64,000 bases of DNA from Isoetes taiwanensis (GCA_021234155.1 JAJEKV010000046.1:3882665-3946664), one strand, 5' to 3'. Positions 19,082 to 29,807 are shown, counted from the stretch's first letter. Program-made: numbers and translations. Notes: generated by a model from the sequence alone, not told the origin.

Positions 19082-21559
19082 CTACTCGAATGCCTTAGAG
19101 GACACTTCATGTCCAAGCAAATCTCCTTTTGAACATAGGAATATACATTTCTTAGGATTCAAGCTTACACCTCCCTTTCTGCACATGTAGCAAACCTTAG
19201 TCAAGTAATTGAAATGATCTCTTAAGGCTGAACCTAAGCAAAGATCATCAAGGAAAACTTTGAATGCTGATGGAGGCATATCCTTGAAAATAGAATCCAT
19301 GGCCCTCTGAAAAGTTGCAGAGGCATTCATCAATCCAAATGGCATTCTTTTCATGGCAAAAGTTCCCCATGGAGTAATGAATGCTGTCTTTGGTTGATCC
19401 TCAAGTTTGACAGCAATTTGATTGAAGCCAGAGAATCCATCAAGAAAGGAGTATATCTCTTTCCCTGCAACAGCATGCAAGACCTCTTCTAGAAAAGGAA
19501 GAGGATAACAATCTTTGATAGTTGCTTTGTTCAAATCCCTGTAATCAATGCAAATTCTGATGGTTTTGTTTTTTTTCTTAACAGGCACAATGCAAGACAG
19601 CCACTCTGGATTTATAATTTCAGTAATCACACCTGCATCCTTCATTCTGGACAATTCTTCCCTAATCAAGTCAAGTAAAGCCACATTTATTCTCCTAAGC
19701 TTTTGTATTACAGGCTTGGTACTCTCTTTGATTTTTATCTCAAATTCACATATGTTCCTATCAACACCAATCAACTCATTATAATCCCATGCAAACACAT
19801 CTTTCCATTCTTTAAAGAAATTCATTATCATGCATTCATCTTCCTCCTTAAACATGTCACCAACATAAAGAATTCTCTCTTGACCATTTTTCTCTATTTT
19901 GACTTCTTTTACCTGTTTTTCAGTGCCAGCATTGATTACCAGTATGGGGTGTAATTGCTTGAGATCTTCTTCCTCCAATTCTTCTTCTTTGATGGCACCT
20001 TCTGCTAAGTGTTCGAGCAAAACACTTTTGCACAAGGCATCTGCCTCCTCATTGAATTCTCTAGCAACATGATGAAGTTCCCAAGATGAAAACTCTGACA
20101 GTTCTTGTAGGGCCTGTTTTCTGAGCATTGACATCTCTTCATTCTTGGCTTGGTATTCTCCTGAAATCTGTCTGCACACAAGCTGAGAATCCCCAAATAC
20201 AACAATGTTAGAAATACCCAAATGCTTAGCTTCTTGTAACCCTGCAATCAAAGCTTTGTATTCAGCCATGTTCGAGGTAGTGTTTGGATGAATCCTGCCC
20301 ACTTTAGCTATCAGTTTGCTTGATTTGTTCTTGATAATGGCAGCAGATGAAGCTATGTTCAATTTCTTTGCAACTCCACCATCAAACCATAGATAAGCAA
20401 AACTACTTTCTTTGAACACATTGCATACTTCATTTGGACTCATTATTACCTCCATATTGGTCATAGTGACTTCATATTCTCCAGGCTGATTGGGTACTAA
20501 CACATCTTCCTCAATGAAGTTATAAGCATCAAACTCTCCAAGCTTATTATAAATGGTGACTGTTTTCTTACCATCAGTTATGGTGCATTCACCTTTTGAC
20601 CACACAGGTCTGGCATCAACTGTTGATAACCACCTTCTGCCTAGCAGAAGATCATAAATGTCTGCTTTTTCATTCATACCTTCAAATGCAACCACAACAA
20701 AGTTAGCTGCCACAATAATTCCCTCAATGTCTATTGGTACCTTGCTCACAATTCCTATGGGATTAATTCTTGAGTTAGAGAAAGACTTTAGCACCATAGG
20801 CGCTTTTTTGTCAACTTCCAAACCACATTGCTTCATAACATGATGTGGCATAACATTCAAAGGTGATCCTCCATCCAATAATACCTTAGATAAAACCTTC
20901 CTCCCAATGTTGGCTGCGCATGTGAAAGCACCTGGATCATGTTCATCTTGTACCAACATTTGTTCTTCAATGTGATTGGTGAATGCAATTTGTTCTTCCC
21001 CCGTGAGGCGGATCTGTTCATCTTGAGACAAGGTCAGCATTTTCTTTCTGTAGGTAGGAGCTATTCTCAACAGTGTTAGCAAATCCACACTAACTTTCGA
21101 ATTTCTCAATAACAACTCAAAGTCATCATGATCTTTGTCTTTCTTTTGATATTTCAGACAAGGTGAAGGAGGTACCAACTGTTTACCTTCATAAGCAGGT
21201 TGTTTGTTCTCATTTGATTTGTCCTCTGAAGTGTTAGCTTTTGTATCTTCTCGAATTGTATCTTTCTCCTTCATTCCCCTTGTATGCACAGCCATGATTC
21301 CTTCTTGCTCTTCGAATTCCTGCACAAACCTGATAGGGTAAGTGGTTTCAGATAGATATTTGGCGATTCTGCGAGGTCTCTGCGGCTTTTGGCTTTTCTT
21401 GTCTTGCAAAATACTCCTTAACACCGCATCTATCTTCATAGTGACACGAGGCTTTGCAAAAAGCACAAGCAGGGGCATTCTTTTCCATAGTGACCTCTCT
21501 TGTTGCACTTGAGGCGGTTCTGTACCAACAAATATCGAGAAAGAGTGAGTATCTCTCAT
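19082..21559 (-). CDS. pol: E4 pol: protease, extra RNase H, RT
   Basis: This is the longest open frame in the window, 825 codons. A retropepsin (LLDGGSPLNVMP, D229; DLLLGRRWL near 303) comes first. Then comes a full RNase H fold with all four acidic residues: D393 (WFDGG), E433 (NMAEYKAL), D457 (VFGDSQL) and D507 (EADALCK). RT follows with FLDGFSGFNQIAVK (D707), MPFGLMNA and FLDDLCLG (D771-D772). It would process the polyprotein and copy RNA to DNA. The frame stops inside the RT thumb, where frameshifts begin. The first roughly 60 codons overlap gag in another frame, so the true start is uncertain. An RNase H before RT departs from the usual PR-RT-RH-IN order. Confidence 0.9.
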   Translation of the reverse strand: MRDTHSFSIFVGTEPPQVQQERSLWKRMPLLVLFAKPRVTMKIDAVLRSILQDKKSQKPQRPRRIAKYLSETTYPIRFVQEFEEQEGIMAVHTRGMKEKDTIREDTKANTSEDKSNENKQPAYEGKQLVPPSPCLKYQKKDKDHDDFELLLRNSKVSVDLLTLLRIAPTYRKKMLTLSQDEQIRLTGEEQIAFTNHIEEQMLVQDEHDPGAFTCAANIGRKVLSKVLLDGGSPLNVMPHHVMKQCGLEVDKKAPMVLKSFSNSRINPIGIVSKVPIDIEGIIVAANFVVVAFEGMNEKADIYDLLLGRRWLSTVDARPVWSKGECTITDGKKTVTIYNKLGEFDAYNFIEEDVLVPNQPGEYEVTMTNMEVIMSPNEVCNVFKESSFAYLWFDGGVAKKLNIASSAAIIKNKSSKLIAKVGRIHPNTTSNMAEYKALIAGLQEAKHLGISNIVVFGDSQLVCRQISGEYQAKNEEMSMLRKQALQELSEFSSWELHHVAREFNEEADALCKSVLLEHLAEGAIKEEELEEEDLKQLHPILVINAGTEKQVKEVKIEKNGQERILYVGDMFKEEDECMIMNFFKEWKDVFAWDYNELIGVDRNICEFEIKIKESTKPVIQKLRRINVALLDLIREELSRMKDAGVITEIINPEWLSCIVPVKKKNKTIRICIDYRDLNKATIKDCYPLPFLEEVLHAVAGKEIYSFLDGFSGFNQIAVKLEDQPKTAFITPWGTFAMKRMPFGLMNASATFQRAMDSIFKDMPPSAFKVFLDDLCLGSALRDHFNYLTKVCYMCRKGGVSLNPKKCIFLCSKGDLLGHEVSSKAFE

Positions 21560-22464
21560 GCAATGTACACATGGAGGATAGGTTCTCCTCGTGTCTGGAT
21601 GCTTTCAGTTCTTGAAGTTGCTTGGTGACTTCAAGAAGGGCCTCGAAAACTTTGTCAATATCTGTTTTAGCAGTAGTAGCAGGATTATCTTGTTCTTCAG
21701 TTACTTTAAGTTTTCTCTTGTCCTTCTGCACAGCATATACTGGTATAGCATCAGGACCCATACATTCCTGCTCATAGTCTGGAAAAAAAGGATCAGTAGA
21801 CATATGGAAGTCATCGGGGAAGATAGGACAATGCATCGGCAATATCAATGGCTTTGTTGAATGCTTTGTGAATGGTGGCAAATCCTTCTTGCTTGTAAAT
21901 TCTAAACATTTTTTATAAAGCCTTGGTCTTGAAGATAATCCCTTTATGAAAGAGGCTACAACATGTAGGGTTTGATAAGGGACTTGATTGGTTTGGCATC
22001 TAGTAAGATAGGCATGAAATCTCTCTACATATTGACGCATGGTCTCACCATTTCGATGTGGAAGGATTGCGGTTCAAAGAAAAAGTCTTGAGGATCATAA
22101 ACTTTGCCAAATCTAATCGAAAACTTCTTAACAATTTCATCCCAAGTGTTGGCACCATTGCTCAATGCAAACTCGAGCCAAAATCTTACTTCATCATCTT
22201 TGAAGCATTTCTGGAACTCTGCAAACTTAGATCCCTTCTTGTGCCCATACTCTTGATAGTACTCTTCAAAATTTCTCGAAAATTTGTTAGCATTCATGCT
22301 AGCATCATAAACAGGAATAGGAGTAGGAAGATTGAGTTCAAAATATTGTCTTTGGCATACACGTGTTTGAGATTTACAGACAATTCCTTGAGTTGCAACA
22401 TGTGTTTCAATATTGTCTTGTGCCTCGGCATGATCGAAGTCTCGACATTTAGCCTAGGAGCCAT
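21348..22464 (-). pseudogene. gag: E4 gag with zinc knuckle
   Basis: An ATG at 22,464 begins MAPRLNVETSIMPRHKT. After a frameshift the minus strand gives FEEYYQEYGHKKGSKFAEF and RFWLEFALSNGANTWDEIV (22,297-22,025), then MRQYVERFHAYLTRCQ (from 22,040), the standard capsid region of plant Gypsy gag. A CCHC knuckle (CAFCKASCHYEDRC) lies near the C-terminus. Gag packages the element RNA. At least two frameshifts break it. Its 3' end overlaps the pol frame, as in elements that use frameshifting or splicing to make Pol. Confidence 0.85.
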
Positions 22465-22485
22465 AGTTCCCAAGGACCGTGTTGG

Positions 22486-22504
22486 ATCTCGGTAGGAGCC
22501 TCCA
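22486..22504 (-). other. E4 primer-binding site (tRNA-Gln type)
   Basis: On the minus strand, three bases inside the 5' LTR, TGGAGGCTCCTACCGAGAT is complementary to a tRNA 3' end of the plant tRNA-Gln type (CTCGGTAGGACCTCCA). It would prime minus-strand cDNA synthesis. Confidence 0.7.
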
Positions 22505-22507
22505 AGA

Positions 22508-25024
22508 TGTTGAGGGTATTCCTGGCAAACCCTCAACTAGAATGGTGTAGGACCTCCAGGTTGCTTGAGGCAACCACTCTGTGCCTTAAAATATGAGATT
22601 GGTCTTCAAAATTTCCTGTTGGCACTGACTTCCCAAAAGATGTAAACACAGTCTATGCTTAATGCTTTACCACAGCCAGATAAATGCTCAATTCTGTTTA
22701 GAACAAGGATGAAAATGATGCTTAAAGATGCTTACAGATGAATGCCAAATTTTTTCAAGGTCAGAGGTGAGATACCTACTCAATATTGACTCTCTGACGC
22801 GGTCAATTTTTGGTCAATGTTCTAACAAAGAGCTAAAGTTCTGAATGATTATCACGAGAGTCTTTTTGGGTTGGGAACACTTGGGATCAATGAAAGTGCT
22901 CCAGTGTGATAAGTGCAGACAATTTTTCCAAGGAAGATCACAGTATTTTTGAGCAAGGATGATAAGAATGCCTGACAGACTGTACTTTTGTATCAGACTA
23001 AATTATTTGATCTTTTCTCGATAATATCAATGCAAGAGTTGTGCAAGAGATAAAGACCTGCTATGTAGAAAGATGGTAACAAGTTTATATTTAAGTAAGC
23101 ACTAGTAGCACTTCGAAATTTCTTTAGACTTTTTTTTTTATTTTAGAACACACAGCAATGCAACTCGCAAGCTAAACTTAGGACTTTTATGCTCTTTTTT
23201 TTTTGAATAACAATGCAACTTTTCTAACATGAATCTTGAATGTTTAGCTTATCTGTATGACAATTTTGTAAGATTAAAGACAATTTTTGATGATTTATGC
23301 AAGATCTTAACACATGAACATGAAATTATAGTGGGATAAGTTTTACCAAAGTCAGATTTTCATTCACTTGATTCTCATGAAGGTGGTTTCACATGATTCA
23401 ATACGCTCACAGATCGCGAGCATAGTATGCTTCCGTAATCGGACAATATTTGATCAGCTTTACTGCTCAATCGGGAGAAAGTAGCAGCAAGGAAGGTCAA
23501 ATTTGCAAGCAGAAGATCGCCCTGACATGTATTTCGCCTGATTGATCTCCAAATTTGCGCACAAGCCCTTGAATTTTCAAATTACGGTTTGCCCTTTTTT
23601 GAAAGCCTTTTCATTACTTTTCATTCTTGCCAAATTCATTTGTATTATCATCGTCATTTAGCTTCGGCATGGGTTTCTTGAGGCCACATAAGTCAAATAG
23701 GAGTGGAACGGCAATGATTATGTGTTGAGAAGCTGCTAAAAATCTGGTTCTTGGCCTGCAAGATTTTAGGGTTCTTGTTTCTTGACTGCACAAATATCCC
23801 ACAGGCCGGAATGCAAAAATAGGCCAAGGTATAAATAGAGTTCTGAGGCCGTGTTTCCTGATTACGTGGTCTCCTCCCACGCCAGGTTCGGCTTGTGTTT
23901 CGACCTGGCACGCCCGGGGGGACGCCACTTGGCAGAGGATGATAGGGTAGATAGGTGGGGGGGTAGATGTAGGTAGGTTTTACCATTTTTTTAAATGGGG
24001 CACATTTCCCAAGAAGGCCACTTAGAGGGTCAAAATGAACTCTTTTTTCAATTTTTTTGTGCCAGCTGGCATGTTTTGATGAGAGCTTTCAGGTGATATC
24101 AACACAATCTAGAATGAAGCATTTTGAATTTTTGGCCAAAAGCAGGGCAAGGGGGTGACATGGAATGTTTTTTGGTGATGTGGCAATATGAGAGCTGATG
24201 TGGTTTGCTTGCTTGGCAACAACTTTTTCTCCTAGTCAAAATGTCTTTTGGTGAAGGGTAAATGAAGTAAAGGTGATGTGGATGACACGTGTGATGTGAG
24301 TGATGAAATGGCACATGAGGATGATGATGTGTGTGCCTTAGCTCTTGCTAACTTGGCATGATGATAACTAGGGAATCTTCCTTTTTGCATGAGTGAGCAA
24401 ATTTCTTTTGAAAATAGGATTCTTGAAGCAAGTTCATTTTTGCACCAATGGTCAACTTTTGTCTTGTACATAGGATTTTGATGAGTGCTCATGGAAATGC
24501 CCTAGTGTTCAAACTTGTTTATCATGTGAACTTTGTGAATGAAGTATGGTGGGATGGAGTGTGTGTGCAACACATGACTAGGAGAAATAGGTATTGTCAA
24601 TGTCAAGGCATGAGGTAATGAAGTATGGATCAAAGCAAGTAGGCACAATGAGATGTGAGTGTAGCTAGAAGTATAGGATTGCAATGGTGGTACAAGAATA
24701 TGGGAACTGAGAAAATGGCTAGGCAATTCTTCTAGATCCTCAAGAATATCAAACTCATAAGCTCAAATGTAGTGAAACCCATACCATGTAGTGAATTTGC
24801 AGATCTTCAATGGGGTCCTTGTGATGCTTTGATAGAAACCAAATCAACTCCTTCATGATCCTTAAGTGAATGTCCTTCTTTGGTTCTTGAAGTCTTGTTT
24901 TTTGTAGCTTGATGGAGTCCTCAAGTTGCCTTGAAAGTTGTAAGTCTTCAAATGTCCTTGTGTACTTGTTGAATCGCGTGTTGAATGTGCTGATGGTTCT
25001 TCTATGCTGCCATGGGTGGCAGCA
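22508..25024 (-). mobile_element. E4 5' LTR
   Basis: A 2,517-bp copy of the E4 LTR next to the primer site. Transcription of the element would begin here and run leftwards. A plus-strand TATAAATA (23,830-23,837) points the other way, towards the RPS15 remnant. No obvious sense TATA box was noticed. Confidence 0.95.
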
Positions 25025-25029
25025 ATCAC
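25025..25029. repeat. E4 target-site duplication, right
   Basis: ATCAC directly follows the E4 end and is identical to 13,734-13,738. Confidence 0.95.
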
Positions 25030-25248
25030 TGGAGTCTATAATGGCATGCTGAAATCAGGGTATGCTTGTCTTTTCTTTGATGTTTGCCAGATGTTCTGTA
25101 TTTAAATGCTAACATGGAATTTCTTTCCTTACAGCCTGAAATGATTGGTCATTATTTGGCCGAGTTTTCAATTAGCTACAAGCCTGTCAAGCATGGCCGC
25201 CCTGGAATTGGTGCTACGCATTCTTCAAGGTTTATTTCACTCAAGTAG
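25025..25248 (+). pseudogene. RPS15: uS19/RPS15 exon remainder, intron and last exon
   Basis: Immediately after E4 the plus strand resumes with GVYNG, the next RPS15 residues, but lacks the following KTFNQ-equivalent codons. A 75-bp GT-AG intron follows (about 25,060-25,134, ending TTCCTTACAG). The last exon (25,135-25,248) reads [20 protein letters not shown] and ends in SSRFISLK and TAG, essentially full-length uS19 C-terminus. Joined with 13,646-13,738, this is one gene split by E4. The internal deletion and the upstream frameshift show it is not functional. A functional RPS15 copy must exist elsewhere. Confidence 0.9.
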
Positions 25249-25412
25249 AGCTTGAAGGTGATTTTGCAGAAGAGTTCTTGCTATTGATAAACGAGGCGCC
25301 TTGTCAAACAGTAGAGCTTGTTACTTCCTTAGGCGACAAGAAAAGGTTTTGCGTGATGTTTATTTTGGTTATTAAATACACCTCCTGGAGAATCTCTTCG
25401 CATCATTAGAAA

Positions 25413-25605
25413 TGACGTTTTCCTTCGTTTCAACGAATAGAAGGAAAACGAGGTTCTGGAAATACGGAGGCGGTTGGTAGTTAGCAGTTAGTTTGTGATT
25501 TTCCCTATTTATGTGCTTCTTCGTCATGTTCTCGCTCATCAGCTCTCTTGAAACATCTCCTTTCCGCTTCTTTCTTCTCCCTACAGTTTGGCACTTTTTC
25601 TTCAC
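25413..25605 (+). repeat. Direct repeat DR1, copy 1
   Basis: A sequence of about 190 bp beginning TGACGTTTTCCTTCG straight after TAGAAA. It includes a hairpin with TTTTCCTTC and GAAGGAAAA arms and ends near CTTTCTTCTCCCT. A close copy lies at 27,579-27,770, also after TAGAAA. The pair could be short LTRs of a non-autonomous element. Confidence 0.7.
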
Positions 25606-25700
25606 GGTTCTTTTTGGGGCTTGATAGCTGTTGTTGCATCCACGTTTCTTCACGGTTCCTTTTAGGCTTCATAGCGGTTTTTGCATCCACGTTTCTGGTG

Positions 25701-26250
25701 ATGGCCCCAAAATCTGGTACAGTAAAGCTCAGGAAGAGGCATGCTTCTGGTTCTTCGGAGCAGGTTCCGGCATGGCTTAAAGCCATGGAAGGCAGATTGG
25801 AAGCGAAGTTTGATAGTCTGAGTGGCCTTATGGAGAGCGAGTTGTTGCGAAGTTGGACGATTTGAGTAGCTCTAAGGCGTAGATTTTTTGCGACCACTCG
25901 AGTTTACGCTTTCCTGAGGAGAGATCCAACAGAAGAGCATGCGAGCAAGGGCTCCTCTCTTGAAATACCATGAAAATAGGAAGCAGTATGATGTTTTTAA
26001 TCGGTTGGAGGATTGTTTTCTGGATTTAGAGAGTCACCTACAGTCGCACAAGTTCCTGGACGCAACAGCCAAGAGCATCATCGAGAGAGGTAAAGCTTTG
26101 ATTTCTTACAGGAAAAAGATAATATGCATCAGGGATAGGGAAGGGCCAGGGGTTGCGGAGTGCTATGAAATGGGGGATTTTACTCCGTTTGATGGTTTGA
26201 AAAACGGCCCAAGAATAGGGCTTGATGGATCTGTGGTCACTCTGTCATGA
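25701..26250 (+). pseudogene. Gag-like protein, unclassified
   Basis: Two frames joined by one frameshift give MAPKSGTVKLRKRHASGSSE, a short coiled coil (AWLKAMEGRLEAKFDSLSGL), then LLKYHENRKQYDVFNRLEDC and a helical block, IIERGKALISYRKKIICIRD. Small size, a basic N-terminus and the helical C-terminus suggest a retrotransposon gag. The GKALI-x-R-x3-I-x-I-x-D pattern recalls ORF1 of DIRS/Ngaro-type elements, but I cannot confirm that. No RT or tyrosine recombinase is nearby, so if it is an element it is non-autonomous. Flanking direct repeats are DR1 copies 1 and 2. Confidence 0.35.
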
Positions 26251-27555
26251 GTCTTGGGGTTTGCCAGTTCTAACTTTCGGTGGGAAGCTGGTGGTGCAAT
26301 TCTCTGTTCTGTTCTCTGTTCTGACGTTCTGCTTAATCTGCTCAGTTGTTTGGTTGAGATGGTTTTGTTTGGTTTATGCTAAATAAAAGACAAAGTTTTC
26401 TGGAGAAAGGTTACAGGAATGGTTGGTTCTTTGAGATGGTTCTTTAACAATTTCTTGTTCTGTCAAGCTTCATAATCTCCAGGCTAATAATTTCGTTTTG
26501 GTTATTCAATTCTGACGGGGTATTTTAGTTTGTGTTCAACTCATTGATTGATCCCATGATAGCTATTCTCAGGAAAGGCCAAGACATTCCTGTATTTGGT
26601 GGTCTCTGCACGAGTCGTTTGCCTGTCATCTGTTTTCCTTCTTGAACTGATCAATTTTACCCGACCTGTTTATGGAGTGCCCTGTTCTGTAGACTCGGAT
26701 TCAGATTTAGCCCTGATTTTGCGATCCTGGAGAAAAATTTTAGCCCTGTTTTTAGCTGGAAGCATGCCGTTTTCTTTGGGTCCTGGCGGCAGATCCTCGC
26801 CTCACCTGCCTGCTCCGGTTGCCTCGCCATGCCATGATCGTCTTGTTCTTGCACCTTCTCACATCGGCCGCCTTGCTCTGCCGCTTTGCTCTGCCTCCTT
26901 ACACCCAGACCTTGCTGTAACGGAATGTTTGCTTTTTAGTGGTATTCTCAAACCGAACCACCTACTTATAACCTTTTTTGCCACATTTTATTGTATAGTC
27001 TTCCTAAAATAGAGACATGAAGGAATTGAACTTTGCGTCAGAGTGCGCCCATTTTGTTCGAGGTTATTTTAAGTTTTTTCTTGGTCTCATCTGAGTTTGC
27101 TAGGTTTGGTCGAGCTTAACCTATTTCTTTTCATAACATTCACATACACATTACTTCATGCCACATTTACTTCATACCATTTAACCTAGCTTAACTTTTA
27201 ACGTTTATCATATAACCCTTAACTAAGTTGTTACTATGGTAATTATTTGTCTATTCTATGTGTTGGTAACTAAGGTGTTATTTTCTTAACCCATAACTAA
27301 GGTTTCCATGTTAAGCCTCCTTGGACTCAAGGTTTTCTTAAAGTTGCTAGACGAAGCAATAGTTGCTTACCATGGTGGGTGCTCTTTAGAAATGGTTTCG
27401 GATCTGGAATGTGCATGATATGTGATCTTACAACGGGATGTTTTGTCACTCAGCTGCTAGGCTTCTTACATTTGAGGTGTGCAACCTCTGTCTCCTTGCC
27501 CTGCTCAAGGGTTTTTTATATTACTCCTGCCTCTTCTTCAACATTCTTGTCCATG
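26251..27555 (+). other. Region without a recognised gene
   Basis: T-rich DNA between the gag-like frame and DR1 copy 2. A 138-residue frame at 26,596-27,012 is hydrophobic and proline-rich with no recognisable motif. The stretch at 27,120-27,330 has repeated TTAACC and ACTAAGG words. Confidence 0.3.
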
Positions 27556-27578
27556 GCTAGCCGTAGTATTTCTAGAAA

Positions 27579-27770
27579 TGACGTTTTCCTTCGTTTCAAC
27601 GAATAGAAGGAAAAACGAGGTTCGGAAATCTCCTTTCCTCGGTGGTAGTTAGCGCTTAGTTTGTGCTTTTCCCTATTTATGTGCTTCTTGGAGGCCATGT
27701 TCTCGCTCATCATCTCTCTTGAAACATCTCCTTTCCTTCTTTCTTCTCCCTCACGGTTTGGCCCACCCCC
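27579..27770 (+). repeat. Direct repeat DR1, copy 2
   Basis: A second copy of DR1 (see 25,413-25,605) with the same hairpin and the same TAGAAA before it. It is also the left edge of the 27,579-28,268 segment bounded by a 22-bp duplication. Confidence 0.7.
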
Positions 27771-27816
27771 ACCCTTCTCCCCAAGTTATGACTTGTTTGC
27801 AAACTAACACTTTGTT

Positions 27817-27990
27817 GGAGGCCTTGTGCCTAGTTTGAGGCCTAGTGCACCTTGGGGCCCTTTGTGCCTGTTGAGGCGGTGTGCCTTGTTGGGGCCTTTG
27901 TGCCCACAGTTGAGGCCGGTGTGCCTAGTGGAAGGCTTGGTGCCTAGTTGGAAGCCTTGGTGGCTAGATGGCCTTGGTGGCCTTTGGTTT
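27817..27990 (+). repeat. Minisatellite, GGCCT-rich
   Basis: Degenerate tandem units of about 20-25 bp built around TTGTGCCTAGTTGGAGGCC. Open frames across it are low-complexity by-products. Confidence 0.7.
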
Positions 27991-28480
27991 GTCTTTTTTG
28001 TGTATGCAGGGTTTAGCGTGGCGGTTTGGAGTAGGGCTTGGGATTCGGAGCTCAAGATGAAGATCAATGGAGAAGACAATTCAAACATGTGTCGTCTTTG
28101 GCTATTTCTTTGCTGTAGTGTATTTTCTCCCAATAAGGCTAGTCAGCATGAGGGTACAAGATCTATTATGTTTGGACCTAGCATCGGTTAGTGATCCCAT
28201 TATTGTCAGGGTTTTTCCTCGAAAACCCGAAAGGGCGAGGTTTTTTAATCCCGGCCATAATGGTTTCACTAGCCGTAGTATTTCTAGAAACAATCGTATA
28301 TTTATTGATTGTCATCTTGCTGCCAAGTTTATTTCTAACCTTGTTGATCGTGAAATTATTGTGAAAGATACAATTCTCCTCCATCACTTTAAGAATGGCA
28401 CATGTAGACCACTGGCAATCATTTCAGAAGCTGACATACACTTAGTGCATCACCTCCCTGCTTCACCTGGTACTGCATAA

Positions 28481-29140
28481 CCTTTTGATTTTAATCCTTT
28501 CACCGACTTAACCACACATTTTCCTCTTCCTATAGTATGGAGCATCTGGTAGTATCATGCTTCAAATTGTTCCATTCTTGCAGTGACACTGACAGCTAGC
28601 TCTTCCTTCTCCAGGCAAGATCAACACTAGAAACAAATTTTTTGTATAGTTTCTGAACATTTCTGGTACATCTGCAACAGAATCTTGCATTTTTTTTCTT
28701 CGACCTATGCATATGCACATTTTGTTAGATTCGTCATTTTTCTGTTTATTGCATTCTCTTTTCAGGTCCTTGCATGCATCGAAGGCCCTCATGCAAATCC
28801 CACACAAATTTTGAGGCTTCAAAATGGTGGATGCACCTCTTCCACCTTCCATTCAATATGTTTTTTTTTTCCTCCACATATGTACCTTTGCAAAGTGTAT
28901 TCTGTGTAATTATTATGGAGAATTGACAACTAGAAATATATTTTTTTAAGTCCCTGTTATCTCTATATCATCATAAGATTTGAATGGTCAAATCATGAAG
29001 TTGTATTTGCCAACATCCTCACACTTTCATATTGCTTCACTTATAGCATAATATAAAGTGTTCCAAATGACATCCATGAAATTAATACATAGTAATATTG
29101 TAACATATGGATACTACGTGAGGGAATTTCTGCAACGTTG
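28481..29140. other. Region without a recognised gene
   Basis: AT-rich DNA with no motif recognised. The LINE at 29.15 kb ends against its right side. I see no poly(A) or other tail that would mark the end of that LINE. Confidence 0.3.
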
Positions 29141-29148
29141 AGGAGGTC

Positions 29149-29807
29149 CTACATTACCCATTCACATGACATAATGGCAGAGGAGGGATTGGAAACATAA
29201 AATCTGTCAAGAGTGCAATAGACTCTAGCATTATTCTTCTGCTTATTAGACCAAGTATAGGTTGAAGTTGAAGATGGAATATGGATCAGACCATTGTCAG
29301 AGATAAGAGAATCCCAATTGAATTTTTCAGCTTTTGTCATATTTATTTTATTTCCTAACTTGAGATCTTAAGAAGGAGTGTTATTAAAATCCCCAGCAAC
29401 AATCCAATTATCAATGCTTTGAGATGTTAACCAATTATTTATTTCCATCCAAATAGGCTCTCTATCCTTAGGATTAATAGGAGCATATACATTGATAATC
29501 CCAAAGGGAGAATTCGAGACAGAGAAGATAACAGATTGCCATATCTTGGAGGGGCTATTGTAGAAGTGATGATGGCTAACCTCTCTCTTCCAAATTATAG
29601 CTAAGCCACCAATAGCACTAGAAGAATCAATCCATATAGAAGAAGAAGTAAGATATATCCAATCACCTAAATTACCACATTCAAAAGAAGACAGTTTCAG
29701 TTCTTGCAAAAGGATAATGTCTGCATTTGTATAGCCTAATTTGAGCTATGGCACATCTCCTTTTTAAGGGACCTTTAATTCCTCTAACATTCCAAGATAG
29801 AATCTTC
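29149..29807 (-). pseudogene. LINE apurinic-type endonuclease (EEP fold)
   Basis: An ATG at about 29,807 starts MKILSWNVRGIKGPLKRR, the standard ORF2 opening of plant LINEs (N and the following motif bind metal). After a frameshift come IILLQELKLSS-type sequence, IGGLAIIWKREV, GIINVYAPINP and IVAGDFNNTPS with the GDFN motif (frame 29,709-29,368). YTWSNKQKNNARV and LDRFYVS follow in 29,340-29,149. This enzyme nicks the target DNA to prime reverse transcription. Two frameshifts make it non-functional, and the downstream SDH motif was not found. Confidence 0.85.

Larger units (their letters stand above)
13739..25024 (-). mobile_element. E4: complete Ty3/Gypsy element with extra RNase H
   Basis: This element has two long direct repeats (13,739-16,269 and 22,508-25,024), canonical TG...CA ends, a perfect 5-bp duplication and a tRNA-Gln-like primer site. 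On the minus strand it encodes gag, protease, an RNase H domain, RT, a second RNase H and integrase, in that order. The LTR pair is nearly identical by eye, so the insertion is fairly young. Gag and integrase are frameshifted, so this copy was probably moved by enzymes of a relative. The extra RNase H points to the Tat lineage. No chromodomain was seen. Confidence 0.95.
27557..28480 (+). pseudogene. Small unknown gene split by a ~690-bp insertion
   Basis: CTAGCCGTAGTATTTCTAGAAA occurs at 27,557-27,578 and again at 28,269-28,290. The first copy is preceded by ATG and would start a protein MASRSISRN. The second is followed in frame by IFIDCHLAAKFISNLVD, KDTILLHHFKNGTCRPLAII and a stop at 28,480. 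The segment between the duplicates looks inserted into codon 9 with a 22-bp target duplication. The protein part vaguely resembles an RPA70-type OB fold, but I would not name it on that basis. Confidence 0.4.

Noticed and set aside
13646-25248. Functional RPS15 gene with a huge intron
   Set aside because: The interruption has transposon LTRs and a target duplication instead of splice sites, and the exon has an in-frame stop and a deletion.
27804-28191. Proline/leucine-rich proteins around 28 kb on both strands
   Set aside because: They are produced by the GGCCT minisatellite and are not conserved.
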